Positions 59,823 through 64,000 of a DNA stretch of 64,000 nt are shown piece after piece; position 1 is the stretch's first letter, and each line of letters begins with the position of its first letter. Under the pieces are notes generated by a model that saw only the letters and a program-made list of their open reading frames with translations, searched no databases and had not been told where the DNA came from. Both the position numbers and the translations under genes were made by a program. Location: contig NZ_CP137761.1 of the NCBI RefSeq assembly GCF_033449965.1, positions 4,030,001 to 4,094,000 on the forward strand. Reading direction: 5' to 3'. Source of the stretch: Bacillus sp. T3 (lineage in GTDB: Bacteria > Bacillota > Bacilli > Bacillales > Cytobacillaceae).

Positions 59823-60572
59823 TTATTTTAAATCGAATTTATTTGCCTGAACAAATTCCTTCATATACATTCTTGATTTTTTCTCCAGCATATTCGCCAT
59901 CTGCTCGGTCCAGCGATCCTTGCGCTTACCTTTTGTTCGTTCTTCATAATAACTGGAAATCACCCGATTGTAGTCTTCAATCTCTGCGATAAACTGTTCC
60001 TCATTTTGCTGATATTCATTTTCATGATAAATATTACTCATCGGTAAGCGAGGTTTCTTGTCCGTTGATTTAGCAGGATACCCGATCGCAACACCAAATA
60101 AGGGAATAACGCGCTCTGGTGTTTTTAATAATGTTTGCACCTCAGCTAAATGATTGCGAATTCCCCCAATAAAGCACAGTCCAAGTCCCATCGATTCGGC
60201 TGCAATTGCTGCATTTTGCGCAGCCAAAGCAGCATCAATTAAAGCTACCATAAACTTTTCAGTGCTTTCAAGTGATGGGATAACATCTTTTTCTTCCATT
60301 CTGCCAGCTATTTCGTGTCGATGTAAATCCCCACAAAAAACAAGAAATATACCATTCTCGGCAACATAGGTTTGGTTTCCAGCCAACTCTGCGAGCCTTT
60401 CCTTCTTCTCTTTATCTGTCACCCCGATAATTGTATATGCCTGTATGTAGCTTGAAGTTGAAGCCGCCTGGGCGCTTGTAACAATTTTCTCGATTTGATC
60501 ATGTGTAAGTGGCCTGTCCTCAAATTTTCGAATCGAGCGATGATTCAATATCGTTTCAATTACCTCGTTCAT
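59823..60572 (-). CDS. nfrA: NADPH-dependent nitroreductase/FMN reductase, NfsA/NfrA type
   Basis: This FMN flavoenzyme of 249 residues has the B. subtilis NfrA length. It starts MNEVIETILNHRSIRKFEDRP (ATG 60572, after AGGAAGGG). FMN-contact motifs HRSIRKF, ASTSSYIQAY and GLGLCFIGGIRN are present, and the C-terminal helical extension is normal. It reduces FMN or nitro compounds with NADPH. The frame upstream to 60725 is a tail over the intergenic region and is not used. It is monocistronic; the particular paralogue (YwcG or YcnD type) is open. Confidence 0.88.
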   Translation of the reverse strand: MNEVIETILNHRSIRKFEDRPLTHDQIEKIVTSAQAASTSSYIQAYTIIGVTDKEKKERLAELAGNQTYVAENGIFLVFCGDLHRHEIAGRMEEKDVIPSLESTEKFMVALIDAALAAQNAAIAAESMGLGLCFIGGIRNHLAEVQTLLKTPERVIPLFGVAIGYPAKSTDKKPRLPMSNIYHENEYQQNEEQFIAEIEDYNRVISSYYEERTKGKRKDRWTEQMANMLEKKSRMYMKEFVQANKFDLK

Positions 60573-60684
60573 CTTGATCCCTTCCTTCATTTTCCTCTTC
60601 TTATTAAAACAAAACCTTGAAAAGAAAAAAAGCAAAACAAACTGACTAGAAAAATCTGGTTGTTTTGCTTTTATAAACTTCGGA

Positions 60685-61157
60685 TTAAGCCAGATTGCGA
60701 TAGTTTTGTTGTCGCAGAGCTTCATAAATAAGGATCGCCGCAGTATTCGATAAGTTTAATGAACGAACATTTTCATTCATCGGGATACGAAGACAACGGT
60801 CTTTATTATTTGCGATTAAATCCTTAGGTAACCCAGTAGTTTCCCTGCCAAACATAAAGAAATAATCCTGGTCCAAATCACTGTAATCAAAGGTTGTGTG
60901 CGGCTTTTCACCAAATTTTGATAGATAAAAAAACTGCCCCCCACATTCTTTTCAAAAAATTCGTCTATCGAATCATAGTAAACAATATTCACAAACTGCC
61001 AGTAGTCTAGACCAGCACGTTTTAGCATTTTATCATCAGTTGAAAAACCTAGTGGACGTATTAAATGTAATGTTGTATCAGTTGCTGCACAAGTTCGAGC
61101 AATATTTCCCGTGTTCGCCGGAATTTCAGGTTGGAAAAGTACGACATGTATTCCCAC
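60685..61157 (-). CDS. trmL: tRNA (cytidine/uridine-34-2'-O)-methyltransferase TrmL (frameshifted as sequenced)
   Basis: This SPOUT methyltransferase modifies the wobble ribose of tRNA-Leu. It starts at a GTG (61157) after AGAGGTG, reading MGIHVVLFQPEIPANTGNIARTCAATDTTLHLI. The frame breaks at the CCCCCC at 60937-60942. One more base gives GGQFFYLSKFGEKPH and continues to the knot motifs FMFGRETTGLPKDLI, RIPMNENVRSLNLSNTAAI and EALRQQNYR. The corrected length is 157, close to B. subtilis TrmL (CspR). It lies between yhbB and the nitroreductase gene. Confidence 0.93.
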
Positions 61158-61304
61158 AATATTCACCTCTAATAAAATAAGAAAAGCAGAAGCTACATGC
61201 CCAGGGTGCTTGGCTACAGTCTTTTCTAAGTTATAATCCTATTCCAATTACAAACAAAATCTACATGCTATTATACCATTCTCCCGCCTTGATTCAAGCA
61301 GGTT

Positions 61305-62186
61305 TCATCCATCTATTATCGAATAAAAGCGATATTGAATGTTTGGTGTATAGGCACTCGAGTCCTCATATGCCCAGTAGCGCTGCCGGCTGTTATACGT
61401 ATGAGCATTAACAAGCGGCATCCCGGTAGCATCCTTACCAGTTACAATCGTATTATGATCAAAACGCCCATTGCCCTGAAAATCATAGCAAATAATATCT
61501 CCAAGTATAAGCTGTTCTGGACTACTTACTGCCTGAGCCCGTAAGCCCTGTTTCGATAGATTTAAATATTGCTTCAGCGAATTAGCCACAGCCCAGCTAT
61601 AGCTGTAATTTTTCCCTCTCAGCCACCAGCCTTTTCCACGAGTGGGATAACCCCACAACGGTGCTCCACCCTGATGCAAGCATTGTGAAATAAAATTAGT
61701 ACAGTCATTTTCAAATTTCATATAAGCAGGATTATACGAATTCCACCACTTTTCCGCATACTGCACTGCCTTTAAGCGGTTATACTGATAAGCCCGCTTG
61801 TTATCTGGCGTAAAAGACCCCTCTTGCTGGTGCTGCTTGCTTACAACCGATGGACTAGGAAACAATGGAGGGATTAACTCATGATCATCTATTATTTTTT
61901 CTCTAAAAAAAGATGCTTTTCTTTTTTCAATCTCTTCTTCTAAATAAAGCAACCCTTTTTGTTTAATTAAATATTGAAAATGAACAGAATAAAAAACATC
62001 GACATGGTCATTCTGTTCGATTTTATCGGTAATCTGTCCCTTCGCCTTCGCCTTTACAATTTCCGCATCTCTCTTTGATAGACTGGCTTTTTTTCTTTCG
62101 ATCTTTGGGCAGGCATCCTTATTTCTCTGCTCTTTGACACATTGCTGAACTCGTGCCTCTAATAGCTGCTGCAGCTGCAAGCGCAT
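61305..62186 (-). CDS. yhbB: Amidase-domain protein (Amidase_6, YhbB-like)
   Basis: The 293-residue protein has no signal peptide. The N-terminal 120 residues are basic, helical and Gln/Lys-rich (LLEARVQQCVKEQ). The C-terminal Amidase_6 domain carries FENDCTNFISQCLHQGG with the likely nucleophilic Cys, and GRFDHNTIVTG with the partner His. Such domains cleave cell-wall or peptide amide bonds. In B. subtilis yhbB lies between queG (yhbA) and trmL, exactly as here. The ATG at 62186 follows GGAGGGG; the ATG at 62192 is too close to it. Confidence 0.85.
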   Translation of the reverse strand: MRLQLQQLLEARVQQCVKEQRNKDACPKIERKKASLSKRDAEIVKAKAKGQITDKIEQNDHVDVFYSVHFQYLIKQKGLLYLEEEIEKRKASFFREKIIDDHELIPPLFPSPSVVSKQHQQEGSFTPDNKRAYQYNRLKAVQYAEKWWNSYNPAYMKFENDCTNFISQCLHQGGAPLWGYPTRGKGWWLRGKNYSYSWAVANSLKQYLNLSKQGLRAQAVSSPEQLILGDIICYDFQGNGRFDHNTIVTGKDATGMPLVNAHTYNSRQRYWAYEDSSAYTPNIQYRFYSIIDG

Positions 62187-62252
62187 CGACATCCCCTCCT
62201 ACATAACCATACTTATGTGGGAGGAAATAATTTATCCCGAGTGATTTTGATT

Positions 62253-62290
62253 AAAAATAAGACTAGAGCAAAGTTCATCTCTAGTCTTAC
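62253..62290 (-). terminator. Terminator of queG
   Basis: AAGACTAGAG and CTCTAGTCTT form a perfect ten-base-pair stem on the minus strand, followed by ATTTTT. It overlaps the queG stop codon by a few bases. Confidence 0.85.
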
Positions 62291-63408
62291 TTAATTGCTT
62301 GATTAATTTCCGATAATACTGCCTCATCCTGCTCTAATGCTTGAGCCTTAACTAATAATTCAGTTGACTGTCTGCCTCCAATTTTACCGAGAGCCCAAGC
62401 GGCAGTCCCACGCATGACAGGTCGTTCATCCTTTAATAAGACCTTCCCTATCTCCTCTATTGCGCTTTGATCTTTAAAATGGGCAAGCGCAATAATCGCA
62501 TTGCGCTGAATTGGTTTTTTGCCACGCCAAGAACCTGCTAAAGATCCAAACCTTTCTTTAAATTCACGATTACTTATCGTCAGGATAGGCTTTAATAATG
62601 GTTTAACCTGCTCAGGGTCAGCCTCCATATCCTCATGGAAGTGATAATCTCTGCCTTTATTTTCTGGGCAAGCCGTTTGGCAGGAGTCACAGCCGTATAT
62701 GCGGTTTCCGATTTTATCACGATACTCCTCCGGAATAAAATCCTTTGTTTGCGTTAAAAAAGCTATGCATCGGTTGGCATTAATTTGCCCACCTTGAACA
62801 AGTGCTCCTGTCGGACAGGCATCAATGCACATAGTACACTCACCACATCGGTCTTCAATCGGCTTATCCGGCTCAAACGGGATACTTGTTATCATCTCAC
62901 CGAGATATACGTATGAACCAAATTCAGGTGTGATAATCGAGCAGTTTTTCCCACTCCAGCCTATACCAGCACGCTCTGCAACAGCTCGATCCACCAATTC
63001 TCCTGTATCGACCATCGATTTACAGCGGGCCTCAGGATAGTGCTCAAGGATAAATGTCTCTAATTGCTTTAAACGTTTGCGTAATATGATATGGTAATCC
63101 TCGCCCCATGAGGCGCGGCAAAAGATCCCTCGTCGTTCTCCCTGCTTACTCTGAACACGCTCTTTCATTTTAGTAGGATAAGCAAGCGCTATTGAAATAA
63201 TTGACCGCGATTCATCCATCAGAAGGGCAGGGGTGGTCCGTTTATCTACATCAGGCTCTTCAAATCCAGATTGAAAACCTAACTCTCTTTGTCTAAGTAA
63301 ACGACTTTTCAATTCGCTAAATGGTGAGGCTGATGTAAAACCGATTTTATCAATTCCAATTGATTGGCTGTAGCGAATTAATTCCAATTTGAATTTTTGG
63401 ACATCCAT
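62287..63408 (-). CDS. queG: Epoxyqueuosine reductase QueG
   Basis: QueG makes the last step in queuosine synthesis, reducing epoxyqueuosine in tRNA with cobalamin and two [4Fe-4S] clusters. The 373-residue product shows CGECTMCIDACPTGAL and GCDSCQTACPENKG for the clusters, and MVDTGELVDRAVAERAGIGWSGKN for the active site. It ends with a HEAT-like repeat region (RGTAAWALGKIGG). The ATG at 63408 follows GGAGGAG. The gene is divergent from the B3/B4-domain gene. Confidence 0.95.
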   Translation of the reverse strand: MDVQKFKLELIRYSQSIGIDKIGFTSASPFSELKSRLLRQRELGFQSGFEEPDVDKRTTPALLMDESRSIISIALAYPTKMKERVQSKQGERRGIFCRASWGEDYHIILRKRLKQLETFILEHYPEARCKSMVDTGELVDRAVAERAGIGWSGKNCSIITPEFGSYVYLGEMITSIPFEPDKPIEDRCGECTMCIDACPTGALVQGGQINANRCIAFLTQTKDFIPEEYRDKIGNRIYGCDSCQTACPENKGRDYHFHEDMEADPEQVKPLLKPILTISNREFKERFGSLAGSWRGKKPIQRNAIIALAHFKDQSAIEEIGKVLLKDERPVMRGTAAWALGKIGGRQSTELLVKAQALEQDEAVLSEINQAIK

Positions 63409-63505
63409 CCTAACTCCTCCTTTCGTGAAAGGTTTAATCAAAGTAGTTAAGGCTATAATCTTAATTATGATAAACTATTTCTATCCTGTTTTGGAGGTGA
63501 AATCG

Positions 63506-64000
63506 TTGGAAATTCTATTGTCACCCAATCTTTGCTCTATTGTTCCTCAATTAAAAGTAGGCATTATTCATTATGATCAAATAGCGGTTGGTGATTCACC
63601 ACAAATGGTTAAAGGCAGACTCCAACTCTTCCAAGAATCAATCTATTTTGATTTAGCTGATGGTAAAAGCGTAACAGACCTTCCCGGAATCAAGGAATGG
63701 CGCGAAATTTTCAAGAATACCGGTAAGGATCCTAATCGCTACCGTCACGCAGCTGAAGCACTTTATCGACGGGTGCACAAGCAAAACTATCTTCAACCCG
63801 TACATAGTGCGATTGATATTAACAACTTCTTTTCGCTTCAATATCAGGTTCCAATCGGGATTTATGATACTAAAAAAATATCAGGTAATGTGGAGTTACG
63901 AATTGGTAGTGAAAACGAAAGCTACCTGGGCTTAAATGGCCGCGAAAACTCTGCCCACAACCTTATCATTTCAGCAGATGCTTCGGGTCCGTTCGGAAGT
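63506..64000 (+). CDS. B3/B4 tRNA-editing-domain protein (3' truncated by window end)
   Basis: A TTG at 63506, seven bases after GGAGGTG, opens MEILLSPNLCSIVPQLKVGI. It remains open to the right edge, giving 165 residues. The part EWREIFKNTGKDPNRYRHAAEAL and LYRRVHKQNYLQPVHSAIDINNFFSL (split by loops) is the B3/B4 editing-domain fold of the phenylalanyl-tRNA synthetase beta subunit. As a stand-alone protein it may hydrolyse mischarged tRNA. It is divergent from queG. The C-terminal end lies outside the window. Confidence 0.85.
   Translation, partial: MEILLSPNLCSIVPQLKVGIIHYDQIAVGDSPQMVKGRLQLFQESIYFDLADGKSVTDLPGIKEWREIFKNTGKDPNRYRHAAEALYRRVHKQNYLQPVHSAIDINNFFSLQYQVPIGIYDTKKISGNVELRIGSENESYLGLNGRENSAHNLIISADASGPFGS

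Noticed and set aside
8391..61157. True pseudogenes in this window
   Set aside because: All twelve broken genes are repaired by one base, mostly in homopolymers, with motifs intact on both sides. Sequencing error is the simpler reading.
1..64000. tRNA, rRNA, CRISPR or phage genes
   Set aside because: I found no cloverleaf-like CCA-ended gene, no rRNA stretch, no regularly spaced repeats and no integrase or structural phage gene.

Overview
The window comes from a low-GC, endospore-forming member of the Bacillaceae, of the Bacillus/Neobacillus type. It carries an alpha/beta-type SASP, a spore germinant receptor operon, spoVR, prkA and yhbH, AGGAGG ribosome binding sites with frequent TTG and GTG starts, and a gene set that recalls the yhbA-yhdT part of the Bacillus subtilis chromosome in rearranged order (queG, yhbB, trmL, prkA, yhbH, yhcT, yhcU, pgcA, yhdB, spoVR, yhdP). 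Species cannot be fixed from the sequence. I saw no rRNA or tRNA gene, CRISPR array, prophage or transposase.

Layout. 0-11 kb: sugar ABC ATPase msmX, SASP, an XRE regulator, the Fur-controlled feoAB iron uptake unit with its small Cys-rich partner, a soluble sporulation-type kinase, ydaF, a MerR regulator and an MpfA-type Mg2+ exporter, and a membrane-anchored GHKL protein. 11-25 kb: DedA protein, KimA-type K+ importer, spoVR, an M14 peptidase, yhdB, phosphoglucomutase, a DsbB-like/thioredoxin pair, yhcU/yhcT, a DUF47-Pit phosphate transport pair, a small FAD protein and a YitT-family membrane protein. 25-32 kb: AI-2E family permease, a MASE3-like/PAS histidine kinase and a germinant receptor operon in A-C-B order. 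32-41.5 kb: a nitrate island on the minus strand (below). 42-49 kb: an MMPL exporter with its MarR regulator, a nested pair of intergenic repeats, and the livHMGF branched-chain amino acid transporter behind CodY-like boxes. 49.7-64 kb: yhbH, a second YitT-family protein, a sulfate activation and sulfolactate operon, an MFS exporter, prkA, an NfrA-like reductase, trmL, an amidase, queG and a 3'-truncated B3/B4-domain gene.

The most interesting system is the nitrate island. Read along the minus strand it encodes a NarI-like cytochrome b with a C-terminal Cys4 motif, a NasA/NarB-type molybdopterin catalytic subunit, a four-cluster ferredoxin, a Tat-signal Rieske protein, three small unknown proteins and a NarK-type transporter. 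After a 71-base gap follows a four-gene NreABC-like regulatory unit: a short kinase, an NreC regulator, an NreA GAF protein and a second kinase. The combination of a NasA-type catalytic subunit, a Rieske protein and a cytochrome b matches neither classical NarGHJI nor NasBC. Both kinases lack the Fe-S PAS domain known from staphylococcal NreB.

A second unit (comA, histidine phosphatase, cysH, sat, cysC) would make 3-sulfolactate, a spore solute, from sulfate and phosphoenolpyruvate. A histidine phosphatase sits where the usual ComB-type phosphatase would be expected.

Quality warning: twelve conserved genes each carry a one-base frameshift, most of them in short homopolymers. In every case one base correction restores an intact gene, for several of them at the length I recall for the family. 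This is the signature of uncorrected sequencing error, not gene decay. I annotate these as full-length CDS and give the suspected position of each indel.
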